A stretch of 64,000 nucleotides of DNA from Bacteroidales bacterium UBA4116 (lineage in GTDB: Bacteria > Bacteroidota > Bacteroidia > Bacteroidales > Tannerellaceae). A program made the position numbers and the translations under genes. Position 1 is the stretch's first letter, and the number at the start of each line of letters is the position of its first letter. Location: NCBI GenBank assembly GCA_002381645.1, contig DFXE01000001.1, positions 125,479-189,478 of the forward strand, given 5' to 3'. The notes beneath the pieces were generated by a model. It searched no databases. It was given only the letters and a program-made list of their open reading frames with translations, and was not told the DNA's origin. This document shows positions 43,475-53,160 of this stretch, piece by piece.

Positions 43475-44422
43475 ATGAGGGATATTGACAGAGATAACGA
43501 TGATGCAACCGGGGATATAATTATTCGTGCACAGGAAATATTACATGCGGTAAAACATCCGGATACTTCCCTGCAGATGGAGGAAAGCCGGAAAACTGTA
43601 TGGGATAAAATCAGCTCGAAAACAGAGGCGGATTTATTGGAATCATCCTTCAAAGGCCACCGGATATACAGATATCTTTCCATAGCATCGGTTGTTGCAA
43701 TATTAATTATATCTGTAAGCAGCTTAACTTATTTCGGGGGTTATCATTCCGCGACACGACATTTTTCGGAAACGCATGTGGAAGTAAATGTTCCCGCCGG
43801 CACGACCTCCCGACTAACCTTATCCGACGGAACCGAAGTTGTACTCAACGGCGGCAGCAAATTAACATATCCTGCTTCCTTTACGAATGAAAGGCATATC
43901 TCCCTCCGGGGCGAAGGCTTTTTTGATGTTGCTAAAGATTTACATAAACCTTTTTTTGTCCATAGCGAGAATCTATCGGTGAAGGTACTCGGCACACGTT
44001 TTGGTTTTAAAGCCTATACAGATGATACCCAGACCGTCGTTACCCTGGAAGAAGGCAGTGTGAATGCTATTGTACCGGGTGAGGATGCTCAGAACAATAT
44101 TACATTATTACCCCACCAGCAGATTATCGTGGATAACCTGACCAAAAAGTTTGAACAACGGAATGTAACCGCGTATGATTATATTTCATGGAAAGACGGT
44201 ATATTAACCTTCCGCAACCTGACCATGCAGGAAATATCTACCCTTCTTGAACGATATTTCGGGCGGAAAATCAATATCATGTCGGAAGATCTTAAAAAAG
44301 AACAATACACAGCACAGTTTAAACATGCTGAAAGCCTGGAAGAAATTTTAGAAAAGCTTTCTTATAGAAGAGAGTGGAAATATAAAAAACACAGTGACAG
44401 AATTGAAATAACTACTAATTAA
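43475..44422 (+). CDS. FecR-family anti-sigma factor
   Basis: A 315-residue inner-membrane protein. The cytoplasmic N-terminus (1-70) holds the sigma factor, one helix near 73-92 spans the membrane, and the periplasmic FecR domain contains VNVPAGTTSRLTLSDGTEVVLNGGSKLTYPASF and ISLRGEGFFDVAKDLHKPFFVHSENLSVKVLGTRFGFKAY. The C-terminal DUF4974 (about 240-315) has LTFRNLTMQEISTLLERYFGRKINI. The periplasmic part contacts the STN domain of SusC, signalling import back to the sigma factor. It is encoded between sigma and susC. Confidence 0.95.
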   Translation: MRDIDRDNDDATGDIIIRAQEILHAVKHPDTSLQMEESRKTVWDKISSKTEADLLESSFKGHRIYRYLSIASVVAILIISVSSLTYFGGYHSATRHFSETHVEVNVPAGTTSRLTLSDGTEVVLNGGSKLTYPASFTNERHISLRGEGFFDVAKDLHKPFFVHSENLSVKVLGTRFGFKAYTDDTQTVVTLEEGSVNAIVPGEDAQNNITLLPHQQIIVDNLTKKFEQRNVTAYDYISWKDGILTFRNLTMQEISTLLERYFGRKINIMSEDLKKEQYTAQFKHAESLEEILEKLSYRREWKYKKHSDRIEITTN

Positions 44423-44526
44423 AACAAATTTGCCTATGGATATGAAATAACAAACAACCTGCATTTCCTTATCTCTATTCGCAGTAGACAAAAGGAAATC
44501 CCGGATCTTATACAGAAGATTATAAG

Positions 44527-44558
44527 AGATTATGTTACAGATTTTGTTAATTAAAAAC
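44527..44558 (+). repeat. second copy of the 31-bp direct repeat, in the susC leader
   Basis: AGATTATGTTACAGA, TTTT, GTTAAT, TAAAAAC. It ends 9 bp before the susC ATG. It matches 42678-42708 at 15/15 and 6/6 in the two conserved blocks. Confidence 0.8.
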
Positions 44559-44567
44559 TGACCTATC

Positions 44568-47500
44568 ATGAAAAGAAACAGGGATGCCTGCGTATATACG
44601 TATGGCTATCATAAAATTTTTACTATTATGAGAAACGCTTTTATCCTTCTCATATTATTCACCTCCAACCTATTAGCCACACCAAGCTATTCACAGAATA
44701 CGCTTCTCGACCTTTCGTTGGAAAATACCACCCTCGGAAATGTCTTTGCCGAAATTGAAAAAATATCTGAATTTTCAATCATTTACAAAAGCAATGAGGT
44801 AAATCTCAAAGAAAACGTTTCGGTAAATGTGCGCCGGCAACCGGTTGAAGCAATCTTAAATCATGTGCTTATCAACCAGGGATTACAATATGTAATCAAT
44901 GATAAACACATTATAATCTTTAAAGCCGGTAAAAAAACCGCAGAGGTTCCGAGACCGGCTCCCCAACAAACCAGAAGAATATCGGGAGTCGTGACGGATG
45001 CTACGGGAGAAGTTATCATTGGTGCCAGCATTCTGGAGAAAGGTACCCAAAACGGTACCATAACAGATATGAATGGTAATTATACGTTACAACTCCAGGG
45101 AAATAACCCTGTACTGGTTATATCTTATATCGGATATATGACAAGGGAGGTACGGACAGGTAATTCAAATGTTGTAAATATTGAATTACATGAAGATGTG
45201 CAGCAGTTAGATGATATCGTAGTTGTAGGTTATGCGGTAGGTAATAAACGGTCGGTTTCGGGAGCTGTGGAAAGAGTGAAGAAAGAAGATATGAACTCCG
45301 GTATCGTTACCCAGCCCTTGGAAGGCTTAAAAGGTAAAGTGGCGGGGGTCGTGATCAGTAACGTAGGAGGCGACCCTACCGGCGATATGAATATCCGCAT
45401 CCGTGGAACTACCTCGTTATCGGGAGGAAATGATCCTTTGGTCATTATCGACGGTGTATTCGGTGACCTGGATATGCTTAACGCCATCTCCCCGTCGGAT
45501 ATAGAGTCGCTGACCATTCTAAAAGACGCGTCGGAAACGGCTCAATACGGAAGCCGCGGGGCTTCGGGAGTTATCGTGGTAACTACACAACGCGGCCGGG
45601 CAGGTTTTTCACAAATAGAGTATTCCGGATTGTTTGGGGTCAACTCGGTTTACAAAAACCTGGACATGCTTTCCGCCGATGAATGGAGGGCCGGTGTTGC
45701 CAAATTAGGATTGAACGGAAACGACAAAGGAGCGAGTACAAATTGGGCTGAAGAGATACAACGCGGAACCAGTTTCGTGCAGACCCACAATCTTTCCCTG
45801 ACAAACGGTAGCGAAAATGCCAATTTCAGGGCATCCCTGGGTGTGGTTGACCGGCCCGGTTTACTGAAAAACTCCGGTTCAAGAAATTATACGGCTAAAA
45901 TCGACGGTAGCCAATATGCATTCGATAAGCGGTTGAAGGTCGACCTGGGAATTTTTGCTTCGCGCCGCGAAAGGGATGAACAATATGATATTTACAGAAC
46001 TTTTTATTCGGCTGCTTCCTATAATCCTACTTTCCCCAATTATAAAAATCCGGAAACAGGCAGATGGGATGAAGATCAGACCGCATTGGAAGTTTATAAT
46101 CCGTTGGGAATGCTTGAAATTGATAATAAGCGTATCTCATCACATGTGAATGTGAACGGACGTTTAAACTTTGAAATAATGAAAGGGTTAAATCTTACCG
46201 GATTTGGTTCTTATACGTATTTCAGCAATAATCAGCGCAGATATATTCCTAACGATATACAACAGGGTTCTATGTTAGGAAACGGCCGGGCACAGTTATT
46301 TTACCGCGACCGGAACGACCTGATGGGGAATTTGCAGCTGAATTATTCAAAGACTTTCGGTGTGCACGACATCAATGCATTAATTCTTTTAGAAGGACAA
46401 AAGCAAACCTTTTTTGAATCAAGCACCAGGGTTACGGGTTTTGAAACCAATTATTTTAAATACAACAACCTGGAAGCGGGTGCCAATATCAGTTGGGGCG
46501 ATGCTACTTCCAAAGCAACCCGTTATTCTTTGTTATCTTACATGGCGCGTGTTAATTATATGTATGATGGTAAATATGTCGTAACAGGTAATATCCGCCG
46601 CGACGGTTCTTCGAAATTGGGTTCAGGTAATAAATGGGGTTTATTTCCTTCGGCTTCCGCTGCATGGATCGCTTCAAATGAAGAATTCCTGAAGGATATT
46701 TCTACGCTTAATAATTTAAAATTCAGGATAGGTTACGGGATTACCGGTAACCAGGATGCTATCGACCCCTATGAATCCCTTTCACTTATGGAACCTAACG
46801 GTACTACATTAGTGGACGGTTCGCCGACTACCACCTTTGCTGTCGCGTCGAATGCGAACCCTGACCTTCGCTGGGAAAAAAAGTATACACTGGATGTAGG
46901 TATGGATCTGGCTATGTTCGATTCACGGCTGCGCTTAACTGCCGATTATTATGCTTCGCGCACAAAAGATATGCTTTATAACTATACTGTACCTGTTCCT
47001 CCTTTCGTATATGGCGAAATGCTGGCTAACCTGGGCGAAATGACGAATAACGGATTTGAATTTGCGATCAGCGGAGATGTTATCCGGAAAAAAGACCTGT
47101 CTCTTACCGTAGGCCTTAATATGTCATTCCAGAAGAATAAGCTCGAGTCGTTAAGCGGCACTTATATGGGATCTGAATTTACGACCAGCCAGTATATACA
47201 GCTTGCCATGGTAAACGCGTCCGGGCTGACACAATATTCCTATGTGACCTATTTGACGGAAGGTCAACCGGTAGGTGTATTTTTCGTTCCCAAATGTAAC
47301 GGATTGATTGAGGTAGACGGAAAGAATATGTATGACATTGCGGATCTGAACGGAGATGGAAAGGTGGACTTATCCAATACCGGAGGTGACAGATATATTG
47401 CCGGACAGGCTATACCGAAAACGTACCTCGGAGCTTCCATTAATTTACGATATAAAGATTTTGAATTATCAACACAACTGAACGGAGCTTTCGGCCATAA

Positions 47501-47888
47501 AATATATAATGGTACCAGCCTGACGTTTAACAATCTTTCCTTATTTCCAACTTACAATGTCTTAGATGGGGCGTTGGAAAAAAATATTTATGATATCAAA
47601 ATATCCGATTATTATCTGGAAAAGGGAGATTATGTACATATTGAATATGTCACGCTTGCCTACAATCTTCCCAAAAAGATTTTCAACACAAAGTACCTGA
47701 AAGAGTTACGCCTGGCATTTTCCGTTAATAACCTGGCTACCATAACCGGTTATTCGGGATTGACTCCACTCATTAATTCGATGAATTCCGGATCGGAATC
47801 ATCTATTTCCCGTACGATCGGGCTCGATGATAAATTAATTTATCCATTAAGCCGTTCATACTCTCTTTCAGTTGGTGTTAAATTTTAA
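44568..47888 (+). CDS. SusC/RagA TonB-linked transporter with STN signalling domain
   Basis: A 1106-residue outer-membrane protein. After a signal peptide (to about 43, ending PSYSQ) comes an STN domain (about 45-120, DLSLENTTLGNVFAEIEKISEFSIIYKS). A carboxypeptidase-like domain follows (GVVTDATGEVIIGASILEKG, 138-210), then a TonB box QLDDIVVVGYAV, plug segments PLVIIDGVFGD and QYGSRGASGVIVVTT, and the barrel with C-terminal SLSVGVKF. The STN domain speaks to the adjacent FecR. The signal peptide could begin at M21 (44628). The SusD partner is 8 bp downstream. The 5' leader carries the repeat that pairs with the candidate sRNA. Confidence 0.95.
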   Translation: MKRNRDACVYTYGYHKIFTIMRNAFILLILFTSNLLATPSYSQNTLLDLSLENTTLGNVFAEIEKISEFSIIYKSNEVNLKENVSVNVRRQPVEAILNHVLINQGLQYVINDKHIIIFKAGKKTAEVPRPAPQQTRRISGVVTDATGEVIIGASILEKGTQNGTITDMNGNYTLQLQGNNPVLVISYIGYMTREVRTGNSNVVNIELHEDVQQLDDIVVVGYAVGNKRSVSGAVERVKKEDMNSGIVTQPLEGLKGKVAGVVISNVGGDPTGDMNIRIRGTTSLSGGNDPLVIIDGVFGDLDMLNAISPSDIESLTILKDASETAQYGSRGASGVIVVTTQRGRAGFSQIEYSGLFGVNSVYKNLDMLSADEWRAGVAKLGLNGNDKGASTNWAEEIQRGTSFVQTHNLSLTNGSENANFRASLGVVDRPGLLKNSGSRNYTAKIDGSQYAFDKRLKVDLGIFASRRERDEQYDIYRTFYSAASYNPTFPNYKNPETGRWDEDQTALEVYNPLGMLEIDNKRISSHVNVNGRLNFEIMKGLNLTGFGSYTYFSNNQRRYIPNDIQQGSMLGNGRAQLFYRDRNDLMGNLQLNYSKTFGVHDINALILLEGQKQTFFESSTRVTGFETNYFKYNNLEAGANISWGDATSKATRYSLLSYMARVNYMYDGKYVVTGNIRRDGSSKLGSGNKWGLFPSASAAWIASNEEFLKDISTLNNLKFRIGYGITGNQDAIDPYESLSLMEPNGTTLVDGSPTTTFAVASNANPDLRWEKKYTLDVGMDLAMFDSRLRLTADYYASRTKDMLYNYTVPVPPFVYGEMLANLGEMTNNGFEFAISGDVIRKKDLSLTVGLNMSFQKNKLESLSGTYMGSEFTTSQYIQLAMVNASGLTQYSYVTYLTEGQPVGVFFVPKCNGLIEVDGKNMYDIADLNGDGKVDLSNTGGDRYIAGQAIPKTYLGASINLRYKDFELSTQLNGAFGHKIYNGTSLTFNNLSLFPTYNVLDGALEKNIYDIKISDYYLEKGDYVHIEYVTLAYNLPKKIFNTKYLKELRLAFSVNNLATITGYSGLTPLINSMNSGSESSISRTIGLDDKLIYPLSRSYSLSVGVKF

Positions 47889-47896
47889 TTATTAAC

Positions 47897-49603
47897 ATGC
47901 AGAAATACACATTTATGAAAAAGATAATATTAGGCTTTGTTCTGTTAGTTTTCGGAGTATTTCAAAGTTGTTCGGGCTTCCTGGATGAAAATCCTAAAAG
48001 CCTGATGCCTGAAGAAGAGGCATACAAAAATCCGACTTTAGTATATGTCAATGCGGTCGCATCGGTTTATTCATCCTTTTCGAACTACCTGTACGGATCG
48101 ACGGATAATGTCCATACATTACAGGAATTTACATCTGACGCATGGATATTACCGGGGCGCCAGGCGGACTGGGTAGACGGTGGTAAATGGCAAACGTTAT
48201 TCCTTCATAATTACGGCCCGGGGCTGGCTACCGGAAAATCCACCTGGGATGCTTTATACGAAATAATCGGTAATTGCAATAGCTCGATCGATAATCTGGA
48301 AAAGTTTATCGAAGCAGGCGGCGAAAGCTTTTTATTGGAATACCAGTACGAAGTCCGTGCGATCCGCGCGATCATGTATTATCATCTGGTAGACCTGTTC
48401 GGACGGATTCCTTTAGTCCTTTCTTCACAAATTGCGGCTTCGGATGTAAAGCAATCGTCCCGAAAAGAAGTATACGATTTCATTTTGAACGAACTGACAG
48501 CATGTTTACCTAACCTGGCCAGCGCAAAGAGCCAGAACTCCGGTTTATATTACGGACGTATCACCAAAGCCGTCTGCTATATGGCCATCGCAAAAATGGC
48601 GGTTAACAGTCCGGTTTTCTCCAAAGATAACTGGAACGACGGATCTTTGGTAGGCGGAATAGACAAGGTGGCTCCTTTTATAAACGAAGCCGGAAAAAAC
48701 ATAATGATTACCGTTGATGGTGAAGCAAGGAACGCATGGGAAACGGTTATTTATTGTCAACAAAAAATTGAAGAAGAAGGTTATTCACTTCAGGCGGATT
48801 TTTCGGCTAACTTCAGTAAAACGAATGATTCGTCGGTAGAAAATATATGGACACAGCCCAGTGACGGCAGTACCTATAAAATCAACGATTATAACCCGAC
48901 GCGCACCATGCATTCCTCTCATGCAAACGCCTACGGCCTGCAGGGTTGGAACGGAGCCTGTTCGACTGTAGAACAAATGAACGTATTCAAATATGGAACG
49001 GATGAACAGGATCCCCGAATGGATATGACCTTTTTCTATGGTCCGGTATCTATAAACGGAGAAGCGCTGCCATCCGGACTTGGCGACGGAAAGCAACTGG
49101 TGTACAATCCCATGGATGTAGTAGTGGATTTTCCGAATACGGCAGATGATTATACACTCAAAATGGCCGGTGCGCGTATGGCCAAATATGAAATTGACAA
49201 TACGACATCGTCTTACCTGAACCATAATAACGACAAAGTATTCTGGAGATATGCGGATGCCCTGCTATTGGCCGCGGAAGCAAAAGTGCGCTTAGGCCAG
49301 AGCGGCGACGCAGAGGTAAACAGGGTTCGGGAGCGTGTCGGAGCCTCTTTGAAGTCAAACGTCACGTTAAAAGATATTTTAGATGAACGAATGCTCGAAT
49401 TATCTTATGAAGGTATGAGGCGGCAGGATCAAATCCGGTTCGGCACTTATACGGAACCGACCGCCGACCGGTATGTAGGGGTTTATCATAATATTGCAAC
49501 CGGCGACTACGTTGACGACAAAACCGGATACACCACTGTATTCCCCATACCTACAGCCGTTTTGGAATTGAATAAGAATCTTACCCAAAATCATGGTTAT
49601 TAA
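47897..49603 (+). CDS. SusD/RagB-family glycan-binding lipoprotein (GH31 locus)
   Basis: A 568-residue surface lipoprotein: lipobox FQSC within a leader whose true start may be the second Met (47915, MKKIILGF). Family features: YEIIGNCNSSIDNLEKFIEAGGE, EYQYEVRAIRAIMYYHLVDLFGRIPLV near 145-175, YYGRITKAVCYMAIAKMAVNSPVF, and the C-terminal FWRYADALLLAAEAKVRLGQSGDAEVNRVRERVGA and LDERMLELSYEGMRRQDQIRFG. It partners the preceding SusC (8-bp gap). A strong hairpin separates it from GH31. Confidence 0.95.
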   Translation: MQKYTFMKKIILGFVLLVFGVFQSCSGFLDENPKSLMPEEEAYKNPTLVYVNAVASVYSSFSNYLYGSTDNVHTLQEFTSDAWILPGRQADWVDGGKWQTLFLHNYGPGLATGKSTWDALYEIIGNCNSSIDNLEKFIEAGGESFLLEYQYEVRAIRAIMYYHLVDLFGRIPLVLSSQIAASDVKQSSRKEVYDFILNELTACLPNLASAKSQNSGLYYGRITKAVCYMAIAKMAVNSPVFSKDNWNDGSLVGGIDKVAPFINEAGKNIMITVDGEARNAWETVIYCQQKIEEEGYSLQADFSANFSKTNDSSVENIWTQPSDGSTYKINDYNPTRTMHSSHANAYGLQGWNGACSTVEQMNVFKYGTDEQDPRMDMTFFYGPVSINGEALPSGLGDGKQLVYNPMDVVVDFPNTADDYTLKMAGARMAKYEIDNTTSSYLNHNNDKVFWRYADALLLAAEAKVRLGQSGDAEVNRVRERVGASLKSNVTLKDILDERMLELSYEGMRRQDQIRFGTYTEPTADRYVGVYHNIATGDYVDDKTGYTTVFPIPTAVLELNKNLTQNHGY

Positions 49604-49609
49604 TATATT

Positions 49610-49639
49610 TATTGAGCCGGATTAACCTCCGGCTCAATA
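49610..49639 (+). terminator. hairpin between susD and GH31
   Basis: TATTGAGCCGGA and TCCGGCTCAATA form a perfect 12-bp stem with a 6-nt loop, 7 bp after the susD stop. The following tract is only moderately T-rich, so it may act as a partial terminator or RNA-stability element. Confidence 0.6.
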
Positions 49640-49679
49640 CAATAAAATTTTCCCTTAGTAAGAGGCACGTTATTTTATG

Positions 49680-49694
49680 GATAGATTATCTATC
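49680..49694 (+). promoter_or_regulatory. short palindrome upstream of GH31
   Basis: GATAGA and TCTATC around TTA, 50 bp before the GH31 ATG. Possibly an operator or mRNA hairpin; evidence is the symmetry alone. Confidence 0.3.
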
Positions 49695-49744
49695 GATAAG
49701 CTAAACTGCATTTTAAAAAATGAAGGTTAACAAAAAACAATTAT

Positions 49745-52645
49745 ATGAAATCAATTTATTTTTTATTATTCAGCGTATGGATGGTCATACCTGTTATCGC
49801 ACAACCGGGATATAAAAAGTTATCCAATGGTATCACAGTGTCACTTCCCGGTAATGAGCCGAACCGGACCAAAACGGTCCGCCTGGTCGTCGTAAATGAT
49901 GAAATTATTCAGGTGACCGCTACCCCGGAAAATAAAATTGCGGATAAGCAAAGCCTGATAAGGGTTGCGCCCTTCGAAAGCAACACGAAATGGAGTGTAA
50001 CGGAATCATCCGATTCTGCGTTCTTATCTACCGGCAAAATAAAAGCGGCTGTAAACTTAATTACAGGAGAAATTGCTTTTTATGATAAATCGGGAAAACT
50101 GATCACCAGGGAAAGCAAAAATGGAAAAAGCTTTAGCCCTTTAACAGTAGACAATGATAAAGGATATTCAACCCGCCAGCAATTCGATTCTCCCGACGAT
50201 GAGGCTTTTTACGGATTAGGGCAACATCAGTCCGATGAATACAACTATAAACGAAAAAATGAAGAACTATTCCAGTACAATACAAAAGTATCTGTACCTT
50301 TTGTGGTTTCCTCAAGAAATTACGGTATCCTTTTTGATAATTATTCATTTTCCCGTTTTGGTGACGAACGACCTTATTCGAATATTGATATTTTTAAACT
50401 GTATGATAAATACGGTAAAGAAGGAGGCCTTACCGCCAGTTACTATAAAGAAGGTGGAAAAGAGCTTTTTGTGGAACGTACGGAAAACAGGATCGATTAT
50501 GAAACATTATTTACCCATCACTGGCTTCCTAAAAACTTTGATTTCAAAGGCGAAACCTTCGACCAGTTCCCCGAAGGGTTTCGTTTCCGTAACAGCCTCA
50601 CCATATGGGAAGGAGATATTGAGCCAACAGAATCGGGCATTTACAACTTCAAATTATATTATGGAGCATATACAAAAGTATACCTCGATAACAAACTGGT
50701 TGTGGAAGAACGTTGGCGTCCTTCCTGGAATCCAAACAGCATAAAATTCACGGCTGATCTGACGGCTGGTAAAAAAGTGCCTTTACGTATTGAATGGAAA
50801 GAAGGGGCGGGTTCGTACATCGGACTGAAAGTGTTATCGCCCAGACCGACTGAAGAAACAGGAAAACTTTCCATGTGGTCGGAATTAGGAACGGATATCG
50901 ATTATTACTTTATCCACGGAGATAACTTAGATCAGGTCATTTCGGGGTACAGGTACGTGACGGGTAAATCGCCGATTATGCCGGACTGGGCGATGGGGTT
51001 CTGGCAGAGCCGCGAACGCTACCGCACACAGGCTGAACTGTTGGGTGCATTGGGAGAATTACGGAAGCGGAATTTCGGCGTAGACAATATCGTACTGGAC
51101 TGGCAGTATTGGAAAGCCGATTCATGGGGAAGCCACGAGTTTGAAGAATCCCGTTTCCCCGATCCCAAGGGTATGATCGATACGATCCATATGCAAAATG
51201 CAAAAATAATGATTTCGGTATGGCCTAAATTTTATCCTACAACAGAGCATTATAAAGAATTAGACGCAAACGGCTGGATGTTCACACAGGCTATCCGCGA
51301 CAGTATTAAAGATTTTGTCTATCCCGGTTACCTGGCCTCTTTTTATGACGCACATTCGGAAGGAGCTCGTAAGTTATTCTGGAAACAGATGGATGAACAT
51401 TTGTATTCACTGGGAATAGATGCCTGGTGGATGGATGCTTCTGAACCTAACATTAAAGATTGTACACCTCACTCCTATCAAAAGGCTTTGACCGGACCGA
51501 CCGCCTTAGGTTCGTCTACCAAATATTATAATACCTATGCACTGGTAAACGCAGACGCTATTTACACCGGGCAACGGAGCAAGAATCCTAATGATCGAGT
51601 ATTCCTGCTGACGCGCTCAGGCTTTGCCGGTTTACAACGCTATTCTACAGCCACATGGAGCGGCGATATCGGAACCCGTTGGGAGGAGATGAAAGCACAA
51701 ATTTCGGCCGGTTTGAATTTTGCCATTTCCGGAATACCGTACTGGACGATGGATATCGGCGGATTCTGTGTGGAAGGCCGTTACCGGAATGCACAGCTTC
51801 ATTATGATAAAACGGGAGAAGTAACGGAAGACCTGAACGAGTGGCGCGAGCTGAACGCACGCTGGTACCAGTTCGGAACTTTCACTCCTTTGTACCGGGC
51901 CCACGGACAATTCCCGCTACGCGAAATTTACAACATTGCTCCTGATGATCATCCGGCTTATCAAACGATCTATTATTATAACAAACTGCGTTATCGTATG
52001 ATGCCGTATATTTATTCACTGGCAGGTAAAACATATTTCGACGATTATACGATCATGAGGCCCCTGGTAATGGATTATCCTTCCGATCCACATGTAAAGG
52101 ATATTTCTACCCAATATATGTTCGGCCCTTCGTTGATGGCTGTTCCTGTGTACGAATATAAAGCGACAACTAAACAGGTATATTTTCCCGCTGGAACAAA
52201 CTGGTATGATTTTTATAACGGCAAACTTTATCAGGGAGGTGAAAGTAAAGTGGTAGACGCTCCTTACAGTCATATGCCTTTATTTGTGCCACAAGGCGGA
52301 ATACTTTTTTTCGGGCCGGAAATCAATTACGTCGGGGAGAAAAAACCTTCTGAAATAGATGTGTATGTGTATGCCGGAAAAGACGGTTCATTCTATCTAT
52401 ATGAAGATGAGGGTACGAACTTTAATTATGAAAAGGGAGCTTATTCCAAGATCTCTTTCTGTTATAACGATGCCAATAAAACACTCCACATAAGCAATCG
52501 TGAAGGTTCTTATCCGGGAATGCTTGAAAACAGGACATTCAATATCATATATATAAATCCCGGCAATGCATGCGGATGGGATAACAGGAAAGAAGCAGAC
52601 AAGACAGTAACGTATACGGGTAAAGAAGTAACCGTGAATTTATAA
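49745..52645 (+). CDS. GH31 alpha-glycosidase with inserted PA14 domain, probable alpha-xylosidase
   Basis: A 966-residue exported enzyme, signal peptide ending VIAQ. N-terminal beta-sandwich (20-225), then a PA14-like insert (about 228-375: GLTASYYKEGGKELFVERTE, YNFKLYYGAYTKVYLDNKLVVEERW). The GH31 barrel follows, with nucleophile Asp564 in WWMDASEPN and acid/base Asp641 in ATWSGDIGT, and then the C-terminal sheets. A PA14 insert at this place is known in GH31 alpha-xylosidases acting on xyloglucan oligosaccharides (Bacteroides and Cellvibrio examples). Substrate here is inferred; alpha-glucosidase activity is the alternative. It is the only enzyme encoded in this locus within the window. 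Confidence 0.9.
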   Translation: MKSIYFLLFSVWMVIPVIAQPGYKKLSNGITVSLPGNEPNRTKTVRLVVVNDEIIQVTATPENKIADKQSLIRVAPFESNTKWSVTESSDSAFLSTGKIKAAVNLITGEIAFYDKSGKLITRESKNGKSFSPLTVDNDKGYSTRQQFDSPDDEAFYGLGQHQSDEYNYKRKNEELFQYNTKVSVPFVVSSRNYGILFDNYSFSRFGDERPYSNIDIFKLYDKYGKEGGLTASYYKEGGKELFVERTENRIDYETLFTHHWLPKNFDFKGETFDQFPEGFRFRNSLTIWEGDIEPTESGIYNFKLYYGAYTKVYLDNKLVVEERWRPSWNPNSIKFTADLTAGKKVPLRIEWKEGAGSYIGLKVLSPRPTEETGKLSMWSELGTDIDYYFIHGDNLDQVISGYRYVTGKSPIMPDWAMGFWQSRERYRTQAELLGALGELRKRNFGVDNIVLDWQYWKADSWGSHEFEESRFPDPKGMIDTIHMQNAKIMISVWPKFYPTTEHYKELDANGWMFTQAIRDSIKDFVYPGYLASFYDAHSEGARKLFWKQMDEHLYSLGIDAWWMDASEPNIKDCTPHSYQKALTGPTALGSSTKYYNTYALVNADAIYTGQRSKNPNDRVFLLTRSGFAGLQRYSTATWSGDIGTRWEEMKAQISAGLNFAISGIPYWTMDIGGFCVEGRYRNAQLHYDKTGEVTEDLNEWRELNARWYQFGTFTPLYRAHGQFPLREIYNIAPDDHPAYQTIYYYNKLRYRMMPYIYSLAGKTYFDDYTIMRPLVMDYPSDPHVKDISTQYMFGPSLMAVPVYEYKATTKQVYFPAGTNWYDFYNGKLYQGGESKVVDAPYSHMPLFVPQGGILFFGPEINYVGEKKPSEIDVYVYAGKDGSFYLYEDEGTNFNYEKGAYSKISFCYNDANKTLHISNREGSYPGMLENRTFNIIYINPGNACGWDNRKEADKTVTYTGKEVTVNL

Positions 52646-52687
52646 AGACCAATGTATTCAATCTAAAGTTGTGTTTGATTCTTAACA

Positions 52688-52718
52688 AATAAGGCGGCCT
52701 TATAAAAGCCGCCTTATT
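52688..52718. terminator. intrinsic terminator between GH31 and rpsO
   Basis: AATAAGGCGGC and GCCGCCTTATT form an 11-bp stem with a 9-nt loop, lying between convergent genes and usable by both. Confidence 0.8.
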
Positions 52719-52742
52719 CAATTATTCTAAAGTAATATTTTC

Positions 52743-53012
52743 TTACTTTCTGATTCCAAGTTCTTTGATAATAGCACGGTACCTTGTAATATCTTTCTTA
52801 ATAAGATAATCCAGTAAACGGCGACGTTTACCTACTAACATTTTTAATGCTCTTTCCGTGCTGTAATCTTTGTGATTCTTTTTAAGATGTTCAGTCAGGT
52901 GTGAAATGCGATACGTAAATAACGCGATCTGGCTTTCCGCCGAGCCGGTGTCTGTAGCAGACTTTCCGTGCTTCTCAAATAATTCCTGTTTTTTTGCTGA
53001 ATCTAAATACAT
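52743..53012 (-). CDS. rpsO: ribosomal protein S15
   Basis: An 89-residue protein of exact family length. KKQELFEKHGKSATDTGSAESQIALFTYRISHLTEHLKKNHKDYSTERALKMLVGKRRRLLDYL is the S15 signature, which binds 16S rRNA in the central domain of the 30S subunit. It is a single gene, with a clear promoter, and divergent from bipA. Confidence 0.98.
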   Translation of the reverse strand: MYLDSAKKQELFEKHGKSATDTGSAESQIALFTYRISHLTEHLKKNHKDYSTERALKMLVGKRRRLLDYLIKKDITRYRAIIKELGIRK

Positions 53013-53060
53013 GATTCTTTTTTACTTTAATAAATTAATACTATATTATCTAAGCGGATG

Positions 53061-53068
53061 CAAAGATA
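53061..53068 (-). promoter_or_regulatory. rpsO promoter
   Basis: Reverse-strand TATCTTTG is a perfect -7; TTG at 53090-53088 gives 19-bp spacing. About 50 bp before the ATG. Confidence 0.7.
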
Positions 53069-53107
53069 GAGATTACTTTTTGATTAACAACACTTTTCCC
53101 ATTCATT

Positions 53108-53140
53108 TTTGCTTGAGCACGTTTTTTTGTTGTACCTTTG
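53108..53140 (+). promoter_or_regulatory. bipA promoter
   Basis: TTTG at 53108-53111 and TACCTTTG at 53133-53140 with 21-bp spacing, a full Bacteroidota housekeeping promoter. The ATG follows 20 bp after the -7. Confidence 0.75.
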
Positions 53141-53160
53141 CACCCACAAAATTAGTCTCA

